Assembly: GCA_965221205.1 (NCBI GenBank)
Contig: OZ244870.1
Span: 2,480,001-2,544,000 of the forward strand
Reading direction: 5' to 3'
DNA from: CBDFMG01 sp965221205 [NCBI: bacterium]
GTDB taxonomy: Bacteria > SM23-31
DNA length: 64,000 bases
Every line of letters starts with the position of its first letter. The first letter of the stretch is position 1. Positions 46,871 through 55,513 of this stretch are shown piece by piece. The notes below the pieces were generated by a model, which had not been told where the DNA came from, made no database searches, and saw only the letters and a program-made list of their open reading frames with translations. The position numbers were made by a program, and so were the translations under genes.

Positions 46871-46934
46871 GTATAATTTGCACCAAAACCGACTATGGTC
46901 TGATTGTTCTATTTTTATTAATTTGGGAGGTATA

Positions 46935-47555
46935 ATGAAACGAATCACCACACTGGTAATATGTTTTTTCCTTACTTCATCTGCTTTTGCACAGGAAAAG
47001 AATTTTACCGCTGTTGTAGGATCGGGAGTGAGCTTGCCGAGAAACCCTGATGATTTTGAAGATTTGTGGCTTAAAGGCGTCAATATATCCGGTGGTTTGT
47101 ACTATTCACTGAACAATCTCATTGAGGTAGGTATACAAAGCGGTCAGTATGATTTTAGCTTTAATAGTAGTAAATTTGAAAAACAATTTGATGAAACCTT
47201 AGATGTTACTGTTTCGGGAAGTGATGCCTCGGTTTTCATATTCATGCCAAGTGTCCGTCTTACAGCCCCTTCATTAGAGCGGTTTGTTCCATTTGTTCAA
47301 GCTGGATTAGGATATTTTCGCGTGGAGATAGATGATGGTGAGGTTCAGGTTCTCAACGATGCTGGAGGTAGAATATTGTTGACGGTTCCTAATGATAAAA
47401 AGTCTGTCCTCGGTTATATGGCAGGTGGCGGTGTGGAAGTAACTCTAAATAACAGATCGAGTTTAGTTCTTGAACTGGGATTGATTGTCGGTCAAACAGA
47501 AGATGAAGTTACAACGCTGCTCCCATTTGAGTTCAAATATCTCTTTCGATGGTAG
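46935..47555 (+). CDS. Outer-membrane beta-barrel protein
   Basis: About 206 residues with a clean signal peptide (MKRITTLVICFFLTSSAFA, cut before QE). A barrel pattern of alternating residues follows, in strands such as VNISGGLYYSLNNLIEVGIQ and MPSVRLTAPSLERFVPFVQA, ending KYLFRW with a terminal aromatic residue. This is the OmpX/OmpW-like or DUF-type porin architecture of 8 strands. GGGAGG upstream fixes ATG 46935. Function unknown; no partner gene. A strong bidirectional terminator follows. Confidence 0.78.
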   Translation: MKRITTLVICFFLTSSAFAQEKNFTAVVGSGVSLPRNPDDFEDLWLKGVNISGGLYYSLNNLIEVGIQSGQYDFSFNSSKFEKQFDETLDVTVSGSDASVFIFMPSVRLTAPSLERFVPFVQAGLGYFRVEIDDGEVQVLNDAGGRILLTVPNDKKSVLGYMAGGGVEVTLNNRSSLVLELGLIVGQTEDEVTTLLPFEFKYLFRW

Positions 47556-47602
47556 CATCATCGCTCTGTATATGATAGATTGTGTGATTACAATATTGAT
47601 AT

Positions 47603-47640
47603 AAAAAGCCACCATCCGGTTAAGGTAAACGTGGCTTTTT
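47603..47640. terminator. Bidirectional terminator between convergent genes
   Basis: AAAAAGCCAC (47603-47612) pairs perfectly with GTGGCTTTTT (47631-47640). It is flanked by T-rich sequence on one side and A-rich on the other, serving both the plus-strand barrel gene and the minus-strand SDR gene. Confidence 0.85.
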
Positions 47641-47675
47641 TAATTGAAATATTACAGTAGCTATCGAAATAACGA

Positions 47676-48452
47676 TTATGTTTCACGGTGAACAATAGCA
47701 CCCGTTGCCTGATTTGTAGCAAGCATTGTTAATTCAGTTACATTTGCATGTACCGGGCGGGTGGCACAGAATATAACTGTTTCTGCAATGTCATCCGCAG
47801 TCAACGCATCTATTCCTTTATAAACCGTTGCTGCCCGTTCTTTATCTCCCTTAAATCGTACTGTGCTGAATTCTGTATCAACGAGTCCGGGTGAAACAGA
47901 AGTTATTTTTATCGGAGTATCCACCGTATCGATGAGCATTCCTTCATTTAAGGCACGAACGGCAAATTTACTTGCACAATACACGTTTCCCCGAGGATAG
48001 ACACTATAACCTGCTATTGAGCTTATGTTAATAATGTGACCTTTTCCTCGCTGAAGCATACTGGGAAGTACTGCCCTTGTAACATACAGCAAACCTTTCA
48101 CATTCGTATCTAACATACGCTCCCAATCATCAATGTCACCATCTTGAATTTTATCCAACCCTTGTGACAGGCCTGCATTGTTGATGAGTATATCTACAGG
48201 TTTCCATTCGTTCGGTAATCCCTCTACAATGTTCTTTACCTCATCTCTCTCTCGAACATCCAATTGATACCAAACAGATTCTGTGCCGTATTGATTGCGT
48301 AAGGAATCCGACAATATTTTGAGATGTTCAGTCCTTCTGGCAGCAAGTATGAGTTTAGCACCTTCTGCTGCAAAATACTCTGCACATGCTTTACCAATAC
48401 CGGCACTGGCACCGGTTACAATGACAATTTTACCTTTCAGTGATTCTGCCAC
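47676..48452 (-). CDS. Short-chain dehydrogenase/reductase (YdfG-like)
   Basis: A 258-residue classical SDR. VTGASAGIGKACAEYFAAEG binds NADP; the Arg pair in ARRTEHLK favours the phosphate. NNAGLSQ and the catalytic set Ser (ISSIAG), Tyr and Lys (YCASK) are present, and SPGLVDTEFSTVRFKGD is the YdfG-type substrate loop. YdfG enzymes oxidise L-serine, L-allo-threonine and 3-hydroxy acids. It may share a transcript with the phosphofructokinase gene upstream, 55 bp away. Confidence 0.88.
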   Translation of the reverse strand: MAESLKGKIVIVTGASAGIGKACAEYFAAEGAKLILAARRTEHLKILSDSLRNQYGTESVWYQLDVRERDEVKNIVEGLPNEWKPVDILINNAGLSQGLDKIQDGDIDDWERMLDTNVKGLLYVTRAVLPSMLQRGKGHIINISSIAGYSVYPRGNVYCASKFAVRALNEGMLIDTVDTPIKITSVSPGLVDTEFSTVRFKGDKERAATVYKGIDALTADDIAETVIFCATRPVHANVTELTMLATNQATGAIVHRET

Positions 48453-48507
48453 AGTATTCTCCTCTCAATAGATCAAACATAAAATAATAATCGACTCTGT
48501 TATATTC

Positions 48508-49662
48508 TTATTGTAAAAATAGTGGTAACCCCTTCATATTCTTGTAAATTGGTCTATAGCGTTTTGTGTTATAAAACCGCTTTAGATTGACAACCCGTTT
48601 TGCTGCTGTTACCATTTTAATCGGAACTGTTGCATACTTTCCTTCAACAAGTGCTGTCATAATGCCAAAATCACCGCTTACGATAGAATCGACAGCAATG
48701 TTTGCAAAAAATCCAGCTACCAATTTGTCAACAGCATCAGGTGAGCCGCTCCGCATGAGATAAGAAAGTCGCTGCACTATTGTTTTATATCCTGTTTTCG
48801 ATTCAATATAATCACCAACTTTGTATCCTATTCCGCCGAGTCTTCTATGTCCGTACTGATCTTGTTTTCCGCTTTCAACGACCAAGCCGCCTTGTGGCTT
48901 TGCGCCTTCAGATATTAGAACAACAGCATAATTTGACGGATTGTTTTTTCTATCATAAAGCATTAACTCAACAAGATGATCCGGATCGAAGTCGTGTTCG
49001 GGAATAAGGACACGGACTTCCCGGGATACATAACCTGTATACAGAGAAGTAAAACCGGCATTTCTCCCGAATAATTCAATAATACCAAACCGTTCATGAG
49101 ATCCCATAGGTGTTCTCAGATCTGTTAGTATATTCATTGATTTAGATATGGCCGTACTGAATCCTATGCTGAATTCGGTACCGTTGACATCATTATCCAT
49201 AGTTTTGGGTACGCCGACAATATTGACTCCGAGTGAGCTCAAATGTGCTGCATAACCGAGGGTATCATCACCTCCGATAGCTACAATTGCATCAATTCCG
49301 AGGCGTTCAATATTCTTGAGCACATCTTTGGTCATATCAGTTTCTTGATGGAGTCGTATCCCTCTGTATTTCTCCAAATCTGCATTATGGTGAATATTTA
49401 ACGGATTTGTTCGCGATGTATGGAGAATTGTTCCTCCGGTTCTGTCGATTTTTCGGACACTAATTTTATTAAGATTTACAATTTGTTCTGAATCATCGCC
49501 ACTTCCGTCAGGATCCATGTAGATCAGGCCTCCCCATCCTCGTCTGATTCCGATGACTTTAAGACCTTCATACTGTGCTCGAATAGTCGTATCATGTATT
49601 ACTATATTCAATCCGGGAACATCTCCGCCGCCAGTCAGAACAGCGATTTTTTTAATTTTCAT
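48508..49662 (-). CDS. Phosphofructokinase, probably pyrophosphate-dependent
   Basis: A 384-residue PFKA-family enzyme. LTGGGDVPGLN opens the first domain. The nucleotide site reads IGGDDTLG with Asp where ATP enzymes have Gly (GGDGS), and the catalytic loop is PKTMDNDVNGTE; both are marks of the PPi-using type. GSHERFGIIELFGRNAG and ISEGAKPQGG bind fructose 6-phosphate. A PPi enzyme works reversibly in glycolysis and gluconeogenesis. It is the only glycolytic gene here. PPi use is inferred from these residues and not proved. Confidence 0.88.
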   Translation of the reverse strand: MKIKKIAVLTGGGDVPGLNIVIHDTTIRAQYEGLKVIGIRRGWGGLIYMDPDGSGDDSEQIVNLNKISVRKIDRTGGTILHTSRTNPLNIHHNADLEKYRGIRLHQETDMTKDVLKNIERLGIDAIVAIGGDDTLGYAAHLSSLGVNIVGVPKTMDNDVNGTEFSIGFSTAISKSMNILTDLRTPMGSHERFGIIELFGRNAGFTSLYTGYVSREVRVLIPEHDFDPDHLVELMLYDRKNNPSNYAVVLISEGAKPQGGLVVESGKQDQYGHRRLGGIGYKVGDYIESKTGYKTIVQRLSYLMRSGSPDAVDKLVAGFFANIAVDSIVSGDFGIMTALVEGKYATVPIKMVTAAKRVVNLKRFYNTKRYRPIYKNMKGLPLFLQ

Positions 49663-49680
49663 TATGACATCACTTTGTAA

Positions 49681-51111
49681 TTATTCACTGCTGTATATTT
49701 CAATGATAGTCAATAAAATATCCCAAATGTCGATTGTAGAGGCTATTTCGAGCATCTCATGAATTGAATGTGCGTTGTGAATAGTTGGTCCGATTGAAAC
49801 CGATTCCTGAATAGAGGAAATTTTGTCCATAAGAATACCGCACTCAAGCCCTGCATGGATATCAAGATATGCTGGCTTCTCATTTCGAATAGTCTCGTAT
49901 GCTGTGCACACTATACTAAGAAGTTCAGAGTTCACGTCCGGAATCCATCCGGGATAACTTTTTCCTAGTACAAGCCTGCATTTCAAAAAGTTTTCGCAGA
50001 TGGACTCAATTGTACTGATAACTTCCATTCTTTCTTTTGAATCGCTGCTTCTGATGTTTAAGAACAAATCTATTGATTCTTCATGAGTAGTTATTAAACC
50101 AAGATTGACTGAGCTAAACACACTTTCTGTATCGGTATTGATTTTTATTACACCGTGAGGCAGGTCGCTGATTAATTGAAGCACATCTTCCGAATCAGAC
50201 TTTGCTAAAGCTGTATCGGGAGGATCACAAGGAGTAATTTTGATGGTAAAAGATTCAAATCCTTGATATGCTTTATTAATTACTTGAGAAGTATTGTTTA
50301 TATCATTGTCAGATAAAGTATTACAGCAAAATAATATCACCGCATGTGCGGGAATTGCATTCTTAGCAAATCCTCCTTTTAAAGTGCATAATCGCACATT
50401 AGCGATCTCAGGCAGTATCTGAACATATTCAGCTGCAACCTTTATGGCATTGGGGATATTTTCGTGAATCTTTAGTCCGCTATGGCCTCCGAGAGTCGTC
50501 ACGGTAACAGAATATGCAGATTGTGCAGTATTTTCTACCATCCGTACACTCTTGAAAATTTCAAAGTCTGTACCCCCTGAACAGCCAACTGTGACAGATT
50601 CAATTTCTTCAGAATCAATATTAATTAACCGCCGCGACGCGAGCTTGATTGAATCGGTATCAATAAGTGCTGCCCCTAAAAGGCCGATTTCTTCTTGAAC
50701 GGTAAAAAGAAACTCAAGCGGTGGATTCTTAGTGAATGGATAATTCATAAGTTCCAGCATATAGGCCACAGCGATTCCGTTATCAGCTCCAAGGGTAGAG
50801 TTTTTCGTCCGGACCCAACCATTCTCAATTACAGGCTGAATTGGAAATATCGATTCGTCTGGTACACAAACCATATCCATATGTCCTTGAAACAACAATG
50901 AGGGTGCATTCTCTAACCCTCTCGATCCTTCCCGGTAAACTGCTACATTGCCGTGCTCATCACGTTGAAAGGCAAGTTTCAGTTTCTTGGCATAATCTAC
51001 TACAAATTCAATAACTTCATCTTCTTTACAAGGAGGTCTTTTGAGTGTGCATAGTTTTTCAAAATGTGGATAGATATGTTTAAAAAAAATCGAATCATTC
51101 TTTATAGTCAT
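49681..51111 (-). CDS. pepD: Aminoacyl-histidine dipeptidase (M20, PepD-type)
   Basis: A cytosolic dizinc dipeptidase. LLFQGHMDMVCVPDE holds the first zinc His and Asp, TLGADNGIAVAYML the bridging Asp, FTVQEEIGLLGA the catalytic Glu pair. IHAGLECGIL with the final SIGPTIHNAHSIHEMLEIAS supplies the last ligands. The middle lid domain is present. ATG 51111 is preferred because GAGGAAA lies eight bases upstream; ATGs at 51132 and 51144 would add 7-11 residues. The protein then has 476 residues, normal for PepD. It lies 18 bp ahead of the phosphofructokinase gene and probably shares its transcript. Confidence 0.88.
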   Translation of the reverse strand: MTIKNDSIFFKHIYPHFEKLCTLKRPPCKEDEVIEFVVDYAKKLKLAFQRDEHGNVAVYREGSRGLENAPSLLFQGHMDMVCVPDESIFPIQPVIENGWVRTKNSTLGADNGIAVAYMLELMNYPFTKNPPLEFLFTVQEEIGLLGAALIDTDSIKLASRRLINIDSEEIESVTVGCSGGTDFEIFKSVRMVENTAQSAYSVTVTTLGGHSGLKIHENIPNAIKVAAEYVQILPEIANVRLCTLKGGFAKNAIPAHAVILFCCNTLSDNDINNTSQVINKAYQGFESFTIKITPCDPPDTALAKSDSEDVLQLISDLPHGVIKINTDTESVFSSVNLGLITTHEESIDLFLNIRSSDSKERMEVISTIESICENFLKCRLVLGKSYPGWIPDVNSELLSIVCTAYETIRNEKPAYLDIHAGLECGILMDKISSIQESVSIGPTIHNAHSIHEMLEIASTIDIWDILLTIIEIYSSE

Positions 51112-51352
51112 TGCATTTTCCTCTTTATTCATCGCCGTTCTCAATATTATGATATGGGATTTACATTTCAGACCTGTAGTATGTGTGGTTTTTCTGTACC
51201 GTATCGGAAGGGAAGATCATAACGATAACAACAGAAATTTGAATACTCCGCATATCAGTTGCAGATGTATCTGATATAAATTGAGAAGAATCGTTACTTC
51301 TATGTATGAAAAGTAATTGATTACGTTCAATTTTGCAAGATGAAAATCGTGT

Positions 51353-52672
51353 TCATTGTGAAGCTGAAGCGGACGAATCGTTAAGAGGAATAAAGAAAAT
51401 TATAACCATTCCCGGGATGGTTAATAGAGTTGCCACAATAAAAAAATAGTTGTATCCCAACCATTGCTGCAAATATCCGCTGACAACACCCGGAACCATC
51501 ATGCCAAACGCCATTACACCTGAAGCAATTGCATACAGTGATGTCTTATATTTCCCTTTGGATATTTGAATCAGAAACATCATGAATGAGGAAAACCCTG
51601 CACCATATCCGAATTGTTCTACTGCAATTGCTGTTGCTATGAGTAGTAATGAAGGTTGTGAAAAAGCAAGATAAACATATACTAAATTGGGAACGTTGAG
51701 TGCAAAAGCCATCGGCCAAATACATTTATGCAAACCATATCGTGCAATAAGCCACCCTCCTGTGATACCTCCAATGATCAAGCTTGTGGAACCAATCAAA
51801 CCCTGAATAATGCCGTATTGTTCGGTCGAAAGTCCTAAACCGCCATCTGAAGAAGTATTTAAGAGAAACGGCGGGACCATTTTTGTAAGTTGTGCCTCAC
51901 CAAAGCGGTATAAAAAAATAAATGCGAGAATCGGAATAATATGTTTCTGGGTAAAAAATTGCTTAAATATTTGATAATAATGGTTCAGGAATGATGAATA
52001 CGTTTCTGGTGTTGCTGCGCCACCATTGGTCATTTCTGATCTTGGATGCGGTAAATAACGTACATGAAACACATAGACGCAAAGAAATATAATGCCGCAC
52101 AGCGAAAATCCGGTGATCCAGCTTGTGACAATACCAAAATCATTTTCTACTAGTCCGACACAATATATAAGCAATCCTGTTCCGAAAATCATTGCTATTT
52201 TGTAAAATAAGCTCCGAATCCCAACAAAAAAAGCCTGCTGCTTCTGGGTTAATGTAAGCATATAGAAACCGTCAATAGCAATATCGTGTGTTGCAGATAC
52301 GAATGCTAAGAGGGAAAAAATAATAACTGTCAACAAAAAATAGTGGATTGTGCCAAGCGCAATTGCAATTGCGAAAAATAAAATTATGCAAAGTAATTGC
52401 ATGCGTAAAAGCCAACTTCTGACGGTAGAATATCTATCGACGACAGGTCCCCAGAACATCTTCAAAATCCAAGGCCACATAAAAAGACTCGTATATAAAC
52501 CAATCAATTCATTCGACACACCGAGTTTTGCATACATCGGGACGGAGACGAGATTGACGAGAACATAAGGAAGTCCTTCTGCAAAATAAAGAGTCGGAAT
52601 AAAAATTAAGGGAGCCCTTCTATTCCCTTCATTATCTGCTTTCTCTGCAAAAAGGAGTGAATTGAATTTCAT
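51353..52672 (-). CDS. AmpG-like MFS transporter
   Basis: About 439 residues with 12 membrane segments. IPTLYFAEGLPYVLVNLVSV and LFMWPWILKMFWGPVVDRYS near the N-terminus and ATHDIAIDGFYM after helix 4 match the AmpG/PAT branch, which imports muropeptides or acetyl-CoA. In this bacterium cell-wall recycling is the likelier use. ATG 52672 begins the conserved part; a TTG at 52747 would add 25 hydrophobic residues unlike the family. No recycling enzymes are adjacent. The gene is divergent from the decayed dehydrogenase. Confidence 0.8.
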   Translation of the reverse strand: MKFNSLLFAEKADNEGNRRAPLIFIPTLYFAEGLPYVLVNLVSVPMYAKLGVSNELIGLYTSLFMWPWILKMFWGPVVDRYSTVRSWLLRMQLLCIILFFAIAIALGTIHYFLLTVIIFSLLAFVSATHDIAIDGFYMLTLTQKQQAFFVGIRSLFYKIAMIFGTGLLIYCVGLVENDFGIVTSWITGFSLCGIIFLCVYVFHVRYLPHPRSEMTNGGAATPETYSSFLNHYYQIFKQFFTQKHIIPILAFIFLYRFGEAQLTKMVPPFLLNTSSDGGLGLSTEQYGIIQGLIGSTSLIIGGITGGWLIARYGLHKCIWPMAFALNVPNLVYVYLAFSQPSLLLIATAIAVEQFGYGAGFSSFMMFLIQISKGKYKTSLYAIASGVMAFGMMVPGVVSGYLQQWLGYNYFFIVATLLTIPGMVIIFFIPLNDSSASASQ

Positions 52673-52845
52673 ATTAATTGACACATTATTCAAAAGAACA
52701 AAAAATAAAAGTACAATGTACTGATGTGAAGGAATATTGGCAAGCAAATAAAAGAATACTCAACCAGTATTGTTCCTCCAAAGGATTCTTAGTATATTAT
52801 TATTAATAATTCTATAGGACATTCTTTATTTGTTAAGGAGTAGAT

Positions 52846-53870
52846 ATGAGATACGAATATAAAAATGACATTGATGTGGATACAATTAATGTTGTGCAAT
52901 TCGGACTTTGGCCTATCGGCAAAAATGCGGTAAAAGAGGCTATGAAAAAGGATATTGTCACTATAGTGGGTGCTGTTGATATTGACCCTGACTTAATAGG
53001 AAAGAATTTGGTCGAGGTACTTGAAATATCGCAAAATCTCAATATGTCAGTAGTGAAAAGCATCAAAGATGTATTTGAACAGCCACCCGTTGTTATCGTA
53101 TTGCATACGACAAAATCCTTAGTGGAATCGACGTTTTATGAATTTACAGAAATCATGGAAGGCGGCGCCAATGTTGTTTCGACTACAGAAGAGCTACTCC
53201 TCCTCGATCTGAAGAATTCTCAAAAATGAACAATGTCACGTGTCTGGGAACAGGGATCACAATCCGGGATTCGCGATGGATACGCTTGTTGTTTGTCTTA
53301 CAGGTGTGTGCAATGAAGTTGAACACATTTATGCAGAACGAGTAGTCAATGCGGCGACTCGTCGCGACCCTCTTCAAAAAAAGTCGGTGCTGGTCTTACT
53401 GTTGAACAGTTCCGTAATCTTGCTGATCTGGGAAAATTGGGTCATCGAGACATGAAAGAATCGGTCACCTTTATCGCTCGCGGACTTGGCTGGCAGCTTG
53501 ACACTATTAAAGAGACACTAGATCCCATGGTCTCGGAAAGGGATATAACAACAAATATTGTTGAGATTAAGAGTGAGCATACCGCAGGTATAAAGAATAT
53601 TGGTGTAGGGTACAATAGAGGAAAAGAATTAATAAAGCTTGATCTCCGTATGTATGTCGGAGCTGATAATCCTCGTGATTTTATCAAAATTACCGGAATT
53701 CCACCCATAGAATTGGTTGTTACAAATAGATTTGCCGGAGATACTGCGACGGTAGCCAGTCTTGAGAACAGTATTCCGCGTGTTATGAAAAGCTCAACCG
53801 GGACTATTTACAATGATGGATCTGCCCCTGCCAAGGATATTTCAGGGCGAAGCAAATTATTAATTGTAGT
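52846..53870 (+). pseudogene. 2,4-diaminopentanoate dehydrogenase-like protein, frameshifted
   Basis: The first frame has an N-terminal Rossmann domain (VDTINVVQFGLWPIGKNAVK; VVIVLHTTKSLVESTFYEF). Two frameshifts near 53235-53265 lead to [20 protein letters not shown], the dimerisation/catalytic part of DapB-like amino-acid dehydrogenases. Another in the A run at 53376-53382 leads to [20 protein letters not shown] and YVGADNPRDFIKITGIPPIE. The order matches 2,4-diaminopentanoate dehydrogenase of the ornithine fermentation route and its relatives. AAGGAG precedes ATG 52846. No other ornithine-degrading gene is present, so the pathway is probably lost. The assignment to the wider family is firm, to the exact substrate less so. 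Confidence 0.7.
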
Positions 53871-53913
53871 GATAAGAAAAAGAAGAGTAACTTCGTTGGA
53901 GAAAATCAGTTGC

Positions 53914-54840
53914 TTAGTTGTATTGTACTGTGTAGGAGATAGTTGTGGATGATTCAGGTTTTACAGTCACATGAAATTCGGCTGTCTGTTCGTCAGGCAC
54001 AGTATAGGTAATTGAACTATCAAAAATTCTCCATTCCCCATAACTAAATGATTCACGAACAATGATTTCTCTCACCTCGCCGTTACCGTTCGTCAATTCA
54101 ATTTCATATGTCTCTTCCCTGCTCCGGTCGCCAATTCTTCTGAGAACTTCTTTTGAATGCGTTTGCCGGTGTCAAATCAAATGCTGTACCTTGTTGTATT
54201 GTTATACGTCCGTTAAGGGGTGTGTTCGGAATTTCATCCTCACCAATTAGTATATTCCCATTTTTTTCTTTTTGATACAAACGGATAACACCACCCTGAA
54301 CAGCCTCACCAAATCCGTTATTTTTATCATTCTTGAATTCGAGGACATTGATTACTTTCTCATCATATTGCGCAGTTGCAAATATAAATTTATCGTCTAT
54401 ATGCGCGCTGTCTTTTCCGGAAATAAACGTATTTCTTGATCACTATTATTTACGAATTGTAGAGGTGATTTCAACGTATAGGTATGAAAAATATTGGTGT
54501 CATTGTCTTGGAAATCAGACTGTGGAATATCAGATATAACTAACATTGATCTGGTTTCTGGATTTACAGGACGGCCTGTTGGTGCTCTGTGCAATTCACC
54601 CGCAATAAGGACAACAGATTGTGCACTATAAATTGCTTATCGGAATTATTTTTGACATAAGCCCATGAGGAAATGTTTAATTCTTGTCTGTCGGATCATA
54701 AGTATCTATATATTTCCCACTCCATGAGACAGTATTAAGCAAACAATGAGGTGTCACATCTGTTTCACACTGTTTCTGCTGCTTTCGGCAGTAAAGGTGA
54801 TATATGGTAGGAAGGAATCCTCATGCGTACTATCCCCTCA
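53914..54840 (-). pseudogene. DUF4139-domain protein remnant
   Basis: On the minus strand, pieces in several frames follow the order of DUF4139 proteins. They are SWSGKYIDTYDPTD with SWAYVKNNSDKQF; LIAGELHRAPTGR; FHTYTLKSPLQFVNNSDQEI; RLYQKEKNGNILIGEDEIPN; GRITIQQGTAFDLTPANAFK. The end is GEVREIIVRESFSYGEWRIF with a final TISYTVQYN. Frameshifts occur near 54150, 54400, 54610 and 54750. These proteins are usually exported and of unknown function. The N-terminal half is missing; sequence of an Ig-repeat gene abuts it instead. Confidence 0.65.
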
Positions 54841-54889
54841 ATAGAGAATGATTCAATTCTACTACAGTTGATTGAGGTAAATCTGTCTT

Positions 54890-55513
54890 CTATTCGTCGG
54901 TTACCGAAAATGGCGGATCTACCGATTCTCCGCCTCCCGTTCTTTGAAGAATTTTAAAACTGACTGTTTGATCTGGTACGGGATTCCCACTTTCATCAGT
55001 CACAATTGCTGTTAAATTTGTCTGTCCACCATTAACCGGAATTACAACCGGATCAACAAACAGACGCACACGTTCAGGGGGTGCCGATTCAATTTGCACC
55101 ATTACTGATGGCGCATCCGATGTGATCGAACTGCCCGTAAAACCTGAACAGTAACCGTCGCTGTGCAGCCCAACAATGTACTGGTCAATTTTGTTTCTGC
55201 TTACTCCATTGGGTTGGCACGACGTCGCCAAGTGTCGTAAAAAAGAGCACCTGATACCCTTCAACCGGGGTTCCGTCTATTAATAATGATAATATCATTT
55301 TGATTAAAATCGTAATATATACCGTCAATTTTTCAACCGTTTACTAATATAATACTTATTCTCTTTCCAAGATTAGCATTGAGCAATTGTAAACAATTGA
55401 AACCATTATTGCGGTACTCTTGTACGATGATTTCAATGTCAATGTAAGCTGTGCAGTGGCAAGCAAAGAAGAAATGCAAAAAATAACTTTGCAAATTGAT
55501 TTCATTATAGCCC
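54890..55513 (-). pseudogene. Secreted protein with Ig-like (Big_1-type) repeats, remnant
   Basis: The minus strand starts near 55513 with a signal peptide (MKSICKVIFCISSLLATAQL). It then has several broken frames, including VEGYQVLFFTTLGDVVPTQW (end of one repeat). An open stretch follows: PPERVRLFVDPVVIPVNGGQ, then TAIVTDESGNPVPDQTVSFK. This is the classic opening of a Big_1/invasin-type Ig domain, with VDPPFSVTDE near its end. It stops at about 54893. Such tandem repeats build adhesins. The 5' end touches the end of valS (55505) on the same strand. Several stops and frameshifts make it non-functional. Confidence 0.6.
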
